From the NCBI GenBank assembly GCA_026874595.1, contig CM049317.1:78445415-78509414 (forward strand): a stretch of DNA of 64,000 nt. The letters run 5' to 3'. The stretch is from Sipunculus nudus (Eukaryota; Annelida; Sipuncula; Golfingiida; Sipunculidae). The stretch's first letter is position 1; every line of letters begins with the position of its first letter. The notes below the pieces were generated by a model. It was not told the DNA's origin and did no database searches. It worked only from the letters and a program-made list of their open reading frames with translations. The translations under genes and the position numbers were made by a program. This document shows positions 49,218-59,815 of the stretch, in pieces.

Positions 49218-52200
49218 GCGGCCGCCAGGGGGAGTGACGGGTGAGCGGCCTGCCAGAGGGTGCTCATACTGCCGCCAGGGGGACTGGATATGAGTGGACA
49301 CAGAGCGGGCTGCCAGAGGTGGCCCCATGAACCGCACGCGCAAATAGCAGCTATTTGCTACCATAAAAAGTGTCAAGACTGCCGCCAGGGGGAGTGGGCA
49401 CAGACCGGGTTGCCAGAGGGGGCCCGTGAATAGCACGCGTAAATAGCAGCTATTTGCTACCTTAAAAGGTGCCAAGACTGCCGCCGAGGGAGTGGATATG
49501 ACAGCGGCCAGACAGAGAGGCCCCCATGAGTCGCAAGCGCAAATAGCAGCTATTTGCTACCTTAAAAGTTGTCAAGACTGCCGCCAGGGGGGAGTGGACA
49601 GAGAGCGGCCAGACAGAGAGGCCCCCATGAGTCGCAAGCGCAAATAGCAGCTATTTGCTACCTTAAAAGTTGCCAAAACTGCCGCCAGGATGAGTGGATA
49701 TGACAGCGGCGAGACAGAGAGGCTCCCATGAGTCGCAAGCGCAAATAGCAGCTATTTGCTACCTTAAAAGATGCCAAGACTGCCGCCAGGGGGAGTGGAA
49801 ATGAGAACAGCCTGACAGAGAGGCCCCCATGAGTCGCAAGCGCAAATTGCAGCTATTTGCTACCATAAAAAGTGTCAAGACTGCCGCCAGGAGGAGTGGA
49901 CACAGAGCGGGCGGCCAGAGTTGGCCCCATGAATCGCAAGCGCAAATAGCAGCTATTTGCTACCTTAAAAGGTGCCAAGACTGCCGCCAGGGGGAGTGGA
50001 TATGAGAGCGGGCTGCCAGAGGGGCCCCCATGAATCGCACGCGCAATTAGCAGCTATTTGCTACCTTAAAAGTTGTCAAGACTGCCGCCAGGGGAAGTGG
50101 ACAAAGAGCGGGCTGCCAGAGGTGGCCCCATGAACCGCACGCGCAAATAGCAGCTATTTGCTACCATAAAAAGTGTCAAGACTGCCGCCAGGGGGAGTGG
50201 GCACAGACCGGGTTGCCAGAGGGGGCCCGTGAATAGCACGCGTAAATAGCAGCTATTTGCTACCTTAAAAGGTGCCAAGACTGCCGCCGAGGGAGTGGAT
50301 ATGAGAGCGTCCAGACAGAGAGGCCCCCATGAGTCGCAAGCGCAAACAGCAGCTATTTGCTACCTTAAAAGTTGTCAAGACTGCCGCCAGGGGGAGTGGA
50401 CAAAGAACGGGCTGTCAGAGGGGCCCAGCTGAATCGCACGCGCAAATACCAGCTATTTGCTACCTTAAAAGTTGCCAAGACTGCCGCCAGGGGGAGTTGA
50501 TATGACAGCGGCCAGCGAAGAGGCCCCCATGAATCGCAAGCACAAATAGCAGCTATTTGCTACCTTAAAAGTTGCCAAGACTGCCGCCAGGGGGAGTGGA
50601 TATGACAGCGGCCAGACAGAGAGGCCACCATGAGTCGCAAGCGCAAATAGCAGCTATTTGCTACCTTAAAAGTTGTCAAGACTGCCGCCAGGGGGAGTGG
50701 ACAGAGAGCGGCCAGACAGAGAGGCCCCCATGAGTCGCAAGCGCAAATAGCAGCTATTTGCTACCTTAAAAGTTGTCAAGACTGCCGCCAGGGGGAGTGG
50801 ATATGACAGCGGCCATACAGAGAGGCCCCCATGAGTCGCAAGCGCAAATAGCAGGTATTTGCTACCTTAAAAGTTGTCAAGACTGCCGCAAGGGGGAGTG
50901 GACACAGAGCGGGCTGCCACAGGGGCCCCCATGAATCGCACGCGCAAATAGCAGCTATTTGCTACCTTAAAAGTTGCCAAGACTGCCGCCAGGGGGAGTT
51001 GATATGAGAACGGCCAGCGAAGAGGCCCCCATGAATCGCAAGCGCAAATAGCAGCTATTTGCTACCTTAAAAGTTGTCAAGACTGCCGCCAGGGGAAGTG
51101 GACAAAGAGCGGGCTTCCAGAGGGGCCCCCATGAATCGCACGCGCAAATAGCAGCTATTTGCTACCTTAAAAGTTGCCAAGACTGCCGCCAGGGGAAGTT
51201 GATATGAGAGCGGCCAGCGAAGAGGCCCCCATGAATCGCAAGCGCAAATAGCAGCTATTTGCTACCTTAAAAGTTGCCAAGACTGCCGCCAGGGGGAGTG
51301 GAAATGAGAACAGCCTGACAGAGAGGCCCCCATGAGTCGCAAGCGCAAATAGCAGCTATTTGCTACCATAAAAAGTGTCAAGCCTGCCGCCAGGAGGAGT
51401 GGACACAGAGCGGGCGGCCAGAGTAGGCCCCATGAATCGCAAGCGCAAATAGCAGCTATTTGCTTCCTTAAAAGGTGCCAAGACTGCCGCCAGGGGGAGT
51501 GGATATGAGAGCGGCCAGACAGAGAGGCCCCCATGAGTCGCAAGCGCAAATAGCAGCTATTTCCTACCTTAAAAGTTGTCAAGACTGCCGCCAGGGGAAG
51601 TGGACAAAGAGCGGGCTTCCAGAGGAGCCCCCATGAATCGCACGCGCAAATAGCAGCTATTTGCTACCTTAAAAGTTGCCAAGACTGCCGCCAGGGGGAG
51701 TTGATATGAGAACGGCCAGCGAAGAGGCCCCCATGAATCGCAAGCGCAAATAGCAGCTATTTGCTACCTTAAAAGTTGTCAAGACTGCCGCCAGGGGAAG
51801 TGGACAAAGAGCGGGCTTCCAGAGGGGCCCCCATGAATCGCACGCGCAAATAGCAGCTATTTGCTACCTTAAAAGTTGCCAAGACTGCCGCCAGGGGGAG
51901 TTGATATGAGAACGGCCAGCGAAGAGGCCCCCATGAATCGCAAGCGCAAATAGCAGCTATTTGCTACCTTAAAAGTTGTCAAGACTGCCGCCAGGGGAAG
52001 TGGACAAAGAGCGGGCTTCCAGAGGGGCCCCCATGAATCGCACGCGCAAATAGCAGCTATTTGCTACCTTAAAAGTTGCCAAGACTGCCGCCAGGGGAAG
52101 TTGATATGAGAGCGGCCAGCGAAGAGGCCCCCATGAATCGCAAGCGCAAATAGCAGCTATTTGCTACCTTAAAAGTTGCCAAGACTGCCGCCAGGGGGAG

Positions 52201-55200
52201 TGGAAATGAGAACAGCCTGACAGAGAGGCCCCCATGAGTCGCAAGCGCAAATAGCAGCTATTTGCTACCATAAAAAGTGTCAAGCCTGCCGCCAGGAGGA
52301 GTGGACACAGAGCGGGCGGCCAGAGTAGGCCCCATGAATCGCAAGCGCAAATAGCAGCTATTTGCTTCCTTAAAAGGTGCCAAGACTGCCGCCAGGGGGA
52401 GTGGATATGAGAGCGGCCAGACAGAGAGGCCCCCATGAGTCGCAAGCGCAAATAGCAGCTATTTGCTACCTTAAAAGTTGTCAAGACTGCCGCCAGGGGA
52501 AGTGGACAAAGAGCGGGCTTCCAGAGGAGCCCCCATGAATCGCACGCGCAAATAGCAGCTATTTGCTACCTTAAAAGTTGCCAAGACTGCCGCCAGGGGA
52601 AGTTGATATGAGAGCGGCCAGCGAAGAGGCCCCCATGAATCGCAAGAGCAAATAGCAGCTATTTGCTACCTTAAAAGTTGCCAAGACTGCCGCCAGGGGG
52701 AGTGGAAATGAGAACAGCCTGACAGAGAGGCCCCCATGAGTCGCAAGCGCAAATAGCAGCTATTTGCTACCATAAAAAGTGTCAAGCCTGCCGCCAGGAG
52801 GAGTGGACACAGAGCGGGCGGCCAGAGTAGGCCCCATGAATCGCAAGCGCAAATAGCAGCTATTTGCTTCATTAAAAGGTGCCAAGACTGCCGCCAGGAG
52901 GAGTGGACACAGAGCGGGCTTCCAGAGGAGCCCCCATGAATCGCACGCGCAAATAGCAGCTATTTGCTACCATAAAAGTTGCCAAGACTGCCGCCAGGGG
53001 AAGTTGATATGAGAGCGGCCAGCGAAGAGGCCCCCATGAATCGCAAGAGCAAATAGCAGCTATTTGCTACCTTAAAAGTTGCCAAGACTGCCGCCAGGGG
53101 GAGTGGAAATGAGAACAGCCTGACAGAGAGGCCCCCATGAGTCGCAAGCGCAAATAGCAGCTATTTGCTACCATAAAAAGTGTCAAGCCTGCCGCCAGGA
53201 GGAGTGGACACAGAGCGGGCGGCCAGAGTAGGCCCCATGAATCGCAAGCGCAAATAGCAGCTATTTGCTTCATTAAAAGGTGCCAAGACTGCCGCCAGGG
53301 GGAGTGGATATGAGATCGGGCCTCCAAAGGGGCCCCCATGAATCGCACGCGCAAATAGCAGCTATTTGCTACCTTAAAAGTTGTCAAGACTGCCGCCAGG
53401 TGGAGTGGACACAGAGCGGGCTGACAGAGGGGCCCCCATGAATCGCACGCGCAAATAGCAGCTCTTTGCTACATTAAAAGTTTCCAAGACTGCCGCCAGG
53501 GGGAGTGGATATGACAGCGGCCAGCGACGAGGCCGCCATGAGTTGCACGCGCAAATAGCAGCTATTTGCTACCTTAAAAGTTGCCAAGCCAGCCGCCAGG
53601 GGGAGTGGGTATCAGAGCGGCCAGACAGACAGGCCCCCATGAGTCGCAAGCGCAAATAGCAGCTATTTGCTACCTTAAAAGTTGTCAAGACTGCCGCCAG
53701 GGGGAGTGAAAATGAGAACTGCCTGACAGAGAGGCCCCCTTGAGTCGCAAGCGCAAATAGCAGCTATTTGCTACCTTAAAAGTTGCCAAGACTGCCGCCA
53801 GGGGAAGTTGATATGAGAGCGGCCAGCGAAGAGGCCCCCATGAATCGCAAGCGCAAATAGCAGCTATTTGCTACCTTAAAAGTTGCCAAGACTGCCGCCA
53901 GGGGGAGTGGAAATGAGAACAGCCTGACAGAGAGGCCCCCATGAGTCGCAAGCGCAAATAGCAGCTATTTGCTACCATAAAAAGTATCAAGCCTGCCGCC
54001 AGGAGGAGTGGACACAGAGCGGGCGGCCAGAGTAGGCCCCATGAATCGCAAGCGCAAATAGCAGCTATTTGCTTCCTTAAAAGGTGCCAAGACTGCCGCC
54101 AGGGGGAGTGGATATGAGAGCGGCCAGACAGAGAGGCCCCCATGAGTCGCAAGCGCAAATAGCAGCTATTTGCTACCTTAAAAGTTGTCAAGACTGCCGC
54201 CAGGGGAAGTGGACAAAGAGCGGGCTTCCAGAGGAGCCCCCATGAATCGCACGCGCAAATAGCAGCTATTTGCTACCTTAAAAGTTGCCAAGACTGCCGC
54301 CAGGGGAAGTTGATATGAGAGCGGCCAGCGAAGAGGCCCCCATGAATCGCAAGAGCAAATAGCAGCTATTTGCTACCTTAAAAGTTGCCAAGACTGCCGC
54401 CAGGGGGAGTGGAAATGAGAACAGCCTGACAGAGAGGCCCCCATGAGTCGCAAGCGCAAATAGCAGCTATTTGCTACCATAAAAAGTGTCAAGCCTGCCG
54501 CCAGGAGGAGTGGACACAGAGCGGGCGGCCAGAGTAGGCCCCATGAATCGCAAGCGCAAATAGCAGCTATTTGCTTCATTAAAAGGTGCCAAGACTGCCG
54601 CCAGGGGGAGTGGATATGAGAGCGGCCAGACAGAGAGGCCCCCATGAGTCGCAAGCGCAAATAGCAGCTATTTGCTACCTTAAAAGTTGTCAAGACTGCC
54701 GCCAGGGGGAGTGGATATGAGATCGGGCCTCCAAAGGGGCCCCCATGAATCGCACGCGCAAATAGCAGCTATTTGCTACCTTAAAAGTTGTCAAGACTGC
54801 CGCCAGGTGGAGTGGACACAGAGCGGGCTGACAGAGGGGCCCCCATGAATCGCACGCGCAAATAGCAGCTCTTTGCTACCTTAAAAGTTTCCAAGACTGC
54901 CGCCAGGGGGAGTGGATATGACAGCGGCCAGCGACGAGGCCGCCATGAGTTGCACGCGCAAATAGCAGCTATTTGCTACCTTAAAAGTTGCCAAGCCAGC
55001 CGCCAGGGGGAGTGGGTATCAGAGCGGCCAGACAGACAGGCCCCCATGAGTCGCAAGCGCAAATAGCAGCTATTTGCTACCTTAAAAGTTGTCAAGACTG
55101 CCGCCAGGGGGAGTGAAAATGAGAACCGCCTGACAGAGAGGCCCCCTTGAGTCGCAAGCGCAAATAGCAGCTATTTGCTACCATAAAAAGTGTCAAGACT

Positions 55201-57371
55201 GCCGCCAGGGGGAGTGGACATTTGTGAGCTGCCAGAGGGTGCCCCCATGAGTCGCAAGCACAAATAGCACCTATTTGCTACCCTAAAACTTGCCAAGACT
55301 GCCGCCAGGGGGAGTGGACACGGAGCGGGCTGCGGGAGGAGGCCCCATGAATCGCAAACGCAAATAGAGAGGCCCCGATGAGTCGCACGCGGAAATAGCA
55401 GCTATTTGCTACCTTAAAAGTTGCCAAGACTGCCGCCAGGGGGAGTGGATATGAGTGCGGCCAAAAAGACAGGCCCCCATGAGTCGCAAGCGCAAATAGC
55501 AGCTATTTCCTACCTTAAAAGTTGCAAAGACTGCCGCCAGGGGGAGTGGATATGAGAGCGGGCTGCCAGAGGGGCCCCCATGAATCGCACGCGCAATTAG
55601 CAGCTATTTGCTACCTTAAAAGTTGTCAAGACTGCCGCCAGGGGAAGTGGACAAAGAGCGGGCTGCCAGAGGTGGCCCCATGAACCGCACGCGCAAATAG
55701 CAGCTATTTGCTACCATAAAAAGTGTCAAGACTGCCGCCAGGGGGAGTGGGCACAGACCGGGTTGCCAGAGGGGGCCCGTGAATAGCACGCGTAAATAGC
55801 AGCTATTTGCTACCTTAAAAGGTGCCAAGACTGCCGCCGAGGGAGTGGATATGAGAGCGTCCAGACAGAGAGGCCCCCATGAGTCGCAAGCGCAAACAGC
55901 AGCTATTTGCTACCTTAAAAGTTGTCAAGACTGCCGCCAGGAGTGGACAAAGAACGGGCTGTCAGAGGGGCCCAGCTGAATCGCACGCGCAAATAGCAGC
56001 TATTTGCTACCTTAAAAGTTGCCAAGACTGCCGCCAGGGGGAGTTGATATGACAGCGGCCAGCGAAGAGGCCCCCATGAATCGCAAGCGCAAATAGCAGC
56101 TATTTGCTACCTTAAAAGTTGCCAAAACTGCCGCCAGGATGAGTGGATATGACAGCGGCGAGACAGAGAGGCCCCCATGAGTCGCAAGCGCAAATAGCAG
56201 CTATTTGCTACCTTGAAAGTTGTCAAGACTGCCGCCAGGGGGAGAGGACACAGAGCGGTTTGCCAGAGGGGGCCCCACGAATCGCACGCGCAAATAGCAG
56301 CTATTTGCTACCTTAACAGTTGCCAAGACTGCCGCCAGGGGGAGTGGATATGAGAGCGTCCAGACAGAGAGGCCCCAATGAGTCGCAAGCGCAAACAGCA
56401 GCTATTTGCTACCTTAAAAGTTGTCAAGACTGCCGCCAGGGGGAGTGGATATGAGTGCGGCCAAAAAGACAGGCCCCCATGAGTCGCAAGCGCAAATAGC
56501 AGCTATTTCCTACCTTAAAAGTTGCAAAGACTGCCGCCAGGGGGAGTGGATATGAGAGCGGGCTGCCAGAGTAGGCCCCATTAATCGCAAGCGCAAATAG
56601 CAGCTATTTGCTACCTTAAAAGGTGCCAAGACTGCCGCCAGGGGGAGTGGGCACAGACCGGGTTGCCAGAGGGGGCCCGTGAATAGCACGCGTAAATAGC
56701 AGCTATTTGCTACCTTAAAAGGTGCCAAGACTGCCGCCGAGGGAGTGGATATGAGAGCGTCCAGACAGAGAGGCCCCAATGAGTCGCAAGCGCAAACAGC
56801 AGCTATTTGCTACCTTAAAAGTTGTCAAGACTGCCGCCAGGGGGAGTGGACAAAGAACGGGCTGTCAGAGGGGCCCAGCTGAATCGCACGCGCAAATAGC
56901 AGCTATTTGCTACCTTAAAAGTTGCCAAGACTGCCGCCAGGGGGAATTGATATGACAGCGGCCAGCGAAGAGGCCCCCATGAATCGCAAGCGCAAATAGC
57001 AGCTATTTGCTACCTTAAAAGTTGCCAAAACTGCCGCCAGGGTGAGTGGACACAGACCGGGTTGCCAGAGGGGGCCCCATGAATCGCACGCGCAAATAGC
57101 TGCTATTTGCTACCTTAAAAGTTGCCAAGACTGCCGCCAGGGGGAGTGGACAGAGAGCGGCCTGACGGAGAGGCCCCATGAGACGCAAGCGCAAATAGCA
57201 GATATTTGCTACCATAAAAAGTGTCAAGACTTCCGCCAGGGGGAGTGGACACAGACCGGGTTGCCAGAGGGGGCCCCATGAATCGCACGCGCAAATAGCT
57301 GCTATTTGCTACCTTAAAAGTTGCCAAGACTGCCGCCAGGGGGAGTAGATATGACAGCGGCCAGACAGAGA
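49218..57371 (+). repeat. SatB: GC-richer satellite array, about 100-bp monomer
   Basis: About 80 monomers in one orientation read 'ctgccgccagggggagtgga', 'tatgagagcggccagacagagag', 'gcccccatgagtcgcaagc', then 'gcaaatagcagctatttgc', then 'taccttaaaagttgccaaga'. Two main subtypes interleave ('gagtcgcaagcgc' and 'gaatcgcacgcgc'). The array is visibly richer in G+C than its flanks. A clear HOR exists: a minus-strand frame recurs at 51262, 52164 and 53067 (902-903 bp, nine monomers), with shorter steps of 804 and 502 bp (53871, 54373). Segment 50000-50520 also recurs at about 55550-56070, offset 5550 bp. Frames across it (up to 106 codons) are by-products of a 100-bp unit and are not credited as genes. 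Confidence 0.96.
55360..55400 (+). repeat. SatB rearranged monomer junction
   Basis: At about 55365-55380 'cgcaaacgcaaatag' joins directly to 'agaggccccgatgagtcgc', skipping the palindrome, the A+T-rich spacer and the 'ccgccagggg' box. This is one of few points where monomer register is broken in SatB and marks an unequal or illegitimate exchange. Confidence 0.75.
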
Positions 57372-57389
57372 ACTCCTTGACAGGTGTCA

Positions 57390-57660
57390 TTGGCTGAGCT
57401 GATGAGTCATCTCGGGTACAGTCGTGATCCTTTGTCCTTCAAATGTGCAACTGCCCGTCCATCAAAAAGGCACATTTTAAACCGTTGGACCTTCAAATCT
57501 GAAATTAGGTATACAGTTAGATTTTCCAAAAGTCTACTAGCATACCATATTTCGGTTACTCTGACTTTCTTCCTTTTAGATATTAAGGAAACCCCTCCGT
57601 TTTCCATTGAGAAGCCATTGTTACGCCTCAAGACTGCCTAAAATCAGAACCATTGTTGTG
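57390..57660 (-). repeat. Fragment of the 690-bp family, inverted
   Basis: 'aaaaggcacattttaaaccgttggacct', 'ccattgagaagcca.tgttacgcct', and 'aagactgcctaaaatcagaaccattg' are the reverse complement of parts of the 45.2-46.6 kb family ('ggttttgatattaggcagtcttaaagtgtaacaatggg', 'aggtctaacggtttcaaaacgtgcc'). The fragment starts about 20 bp after SatB ends. Confidence 0.75.
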
Positions 57661-58083
57661 AGGTTGATCGTAGATAAATGGATATTGCTTCATACATTTC
57701 TTATGAACACACAAAAACAGGGTCAGTATTGCCTATAAGTTGAAGATATGGGCTGAAGAAATGCACCTTTAATAAATCCAAAAGTTTATTTTCCCACTGA
57801 ACCAAAAAATTGCTGAGGGTAGAGACTGTTGTAATCAGGGATAAACTACAATGAATCAAGTTTGAATTGTAAATGAGGTATGAATATTTAAAATAATAAA
57901 TTATTCATATAAATATAAAATTATATTTAAACCACAAATTATGCCCAAATGTGGTCATGGCCCGTTTTTCGCTGTAAGCACAGTAAATTTAATAGCATAT
58001 CATGCACACGTAAGGTTGTCAGCTACTACTTTGTAAAAAAGGAAAGGAATTCACCATAAATTGTAGCTTTTATTACAGTTGTA
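57661..58083. other. AT-rich low-copy DNA
   Basis: No gene, RNA or repeat recognised. Confidence 0.5.
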
Positions 58084-58270
58084 ATGAGACCTTGTCACAC
58101 CAAGGCTATACTGAAGGCAATGTGTATATCCCCTTATGGACCTTTCAGGCCAATTATGCTTGCTTGAAGCATGGCCTCAATACAGCCAGGCAGCTCTCGT
58201 GTGGTTCCAGCTGGACCTATCTGTCCACCCCCTGCAGTAGTAGTAATTGTGGCCAGAAATGTCGAATTAA
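58084..58270. pseudogene. Exon-like island, possibly decayed coding fragment
   Basis: This roughly 185-bp island is GC-richer than its very AT-rich flanks and keeps open frames on both strands with only isolated stops. On minus, a frame reads through TTTAGGGQIGPAGTTREL and PGCIEAMLQASIIGLKGP, stops at TAA (58134-58136), and stays open beyond it (GDIHIAFSIALV) until a second stop. The minus frame is preceded by a fair splice acceptor (ctactactactgcag, ending at 58232). On plus, a frame from ATG 58084 reads MRPCHTKAILKAMCISPYGP, has one internal TGA, then MASIQPGSSRVVPAGPICPP. I recognise no family on either strand. It could be a terminal exon (stop at 58134), a fossil exon, or a domesticated repeat piece. 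Strand is undecided. Confidence 0.25.
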
Positions 58271-59075
58271 ACAAATGATTAAAAATAATTGTTTTAAAAT
58301 AAAGAGTCTAAGAAATATGAATGGAAAGAAATTTTTATTTAATAAATATCCAGGTCTGAACCGGGTGTTTAATTTGTTGATTAATATTTATTACAAAATT
58401 TAAAAAAATATAAAAATATGTGCAAAATATAAAATTTTACTCCGACAAGTGCTAATTGAAGATGCGAATATGTTTGACCAATGGAATTAAGCCTCCTGTC
58501 TGTAGCAGATGGTACATGATACTGGCTAAAAAATCAGAATGTATATTACTGGTTCCTTAACGTTGACTTCAATTAAAAAAAATTTAAAAATGCCAACTCC
58601 AGTTTCCTCCTTGTATAATTGCTCCCTGTTTTGATCATTAGGTTATTTTTAACACCTGTATTAGTTACATAGCTGGATTACTTTTTTTGGCCTGATACGT
58701 GTTAAAAAAATGGAAAGTTATGCAAATAACATAAAATAAAGAAAGCAGATGTGTTCTCATTATAATGTGTATAATGTTAATAATTGTCATAAGTGTCGTG
58801 CTATGTTTAGATTATGGACAGTGGTGTGACAGTATTCATAAGTGAACACACATTTTTTTTAATGACAGCCTTAAAACAGGGTACTTATGATTAAAAATAA
58901 AAATAGTGAAATTGGTATAGCCGAAAAGATCCACAATATCGTAGGACTGAAACTGAAGAAAAAAAAGAGCAATTAGTAAAGACTGTATAATTGTATTTGA
59001 TTATGAATAAAAAAAACTAATATTTCAAGTATGAAAATAAATACAAACACAAATACAAGGAAAAAGATATGACTG
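58271..59075. other. Very AT-rich low-copy DNA
   Basis: Poly-A/T runs only. No supported feature. Confidence 0.5.
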
Positions 59076-59663
59076 TGGAAGTGGTTAATTTGCCGTATCT
59101 GTATTATCGCGCATTTGTCATTTCATGGCATTGGCGCATTTAGGATTTTCGCGCAAATCCGTAAGGTAATAAATGGTGTTTCAAAAATTAAGATATTAAT
59201 AACAGGTAGGTTTATGAAGTAACCTACATCCCACCAAACAAATTATCTACAATAATACTAACCAGTATATGTCAGGACAACAAACAGAACTGACAACAGT
59301 CGCTGGTCTTTCTCAGCTCAGCCGTACTTCAAAGCTATATGGGAAGGCTATGGGTGTCTTAAAAAGCTCCTTATTGTTTCAAAATTGTTTCAACGAATCA
59401 CTATAAAGGAAAGAGGTCTTTCTCGAGAAATCACTTGCTAGGAAGTCTTACGACAATATGACTTCTTTAACAATCTGGTTGAAGAAACCTCAACTAAAGC
59501 GAACTCGATGGCGGGATTACTAGGCCTACATGACTGTGTATCAGGCGAGAACGGTGTAATTTGCCGAACCATCGCATGGAATTTACGCGTGTTCTGATTT
59601 TAGCGCAAATGTACCTGCCGCTAAAAAGGCGAAAATAAAACCCCGCTAACAAAACCACTTCCA
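59076..59663. mobile_element. MITE-like non-autonomous element, 588 bp
   Basis: The 11-bp termini are exact inverted repeats: 'tggaagtggtt' at 59076-59086 and 'aaccacttcca' at 59653-59663. The subterminal parts are similar in style, not identical: both are rich in 'gcgcatttg/gcgcaaat' and 'gccgta/gccgaacc' words, with 'ttttagcgcaaatgtacctgccgctaaaaaggcgaaaataaaaccccgc' near the right end. The interior has no transposase frame (longest about 63 codons). That fits a miniature DNA transposon or a solo fragment mobilised in trans. No clean target-site duplication is visible (flanks 'atgactg' and 'aagtatg'). The superfamily cannot be assigned. Confidence 0.6.
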
Positions 59664-59815
59664 AAGTATGTAAATGCGAGTGCAAATACTTTGAAATTGT
59701 ATTCCTGAATGCTGTCGTGAATAAATTTAATAATAGAATTTTAAAAATCAGTTATTTCATGTATATTATAAACCGAAATATTTTCGGATGTTATTGTTAA
59801 AATTTAACATTTATA

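Noticed and set aside
51262-54693. Repeated 106-codon minus-strand frames in SatB with hydrophobic and Trp/Cys-rich composition
   Set aside because: The frame follows the 100-bp unit and its HOR, switches with monomer subtype and lacks any promoter or splice structure. The apparent protein repeat is the DNA repeat.
59076-59663. Complete DNA transposon
   Set aside because: No transposase-length frame exists and no clear target-site duplication is visible, so only a MITE-like call is justified.
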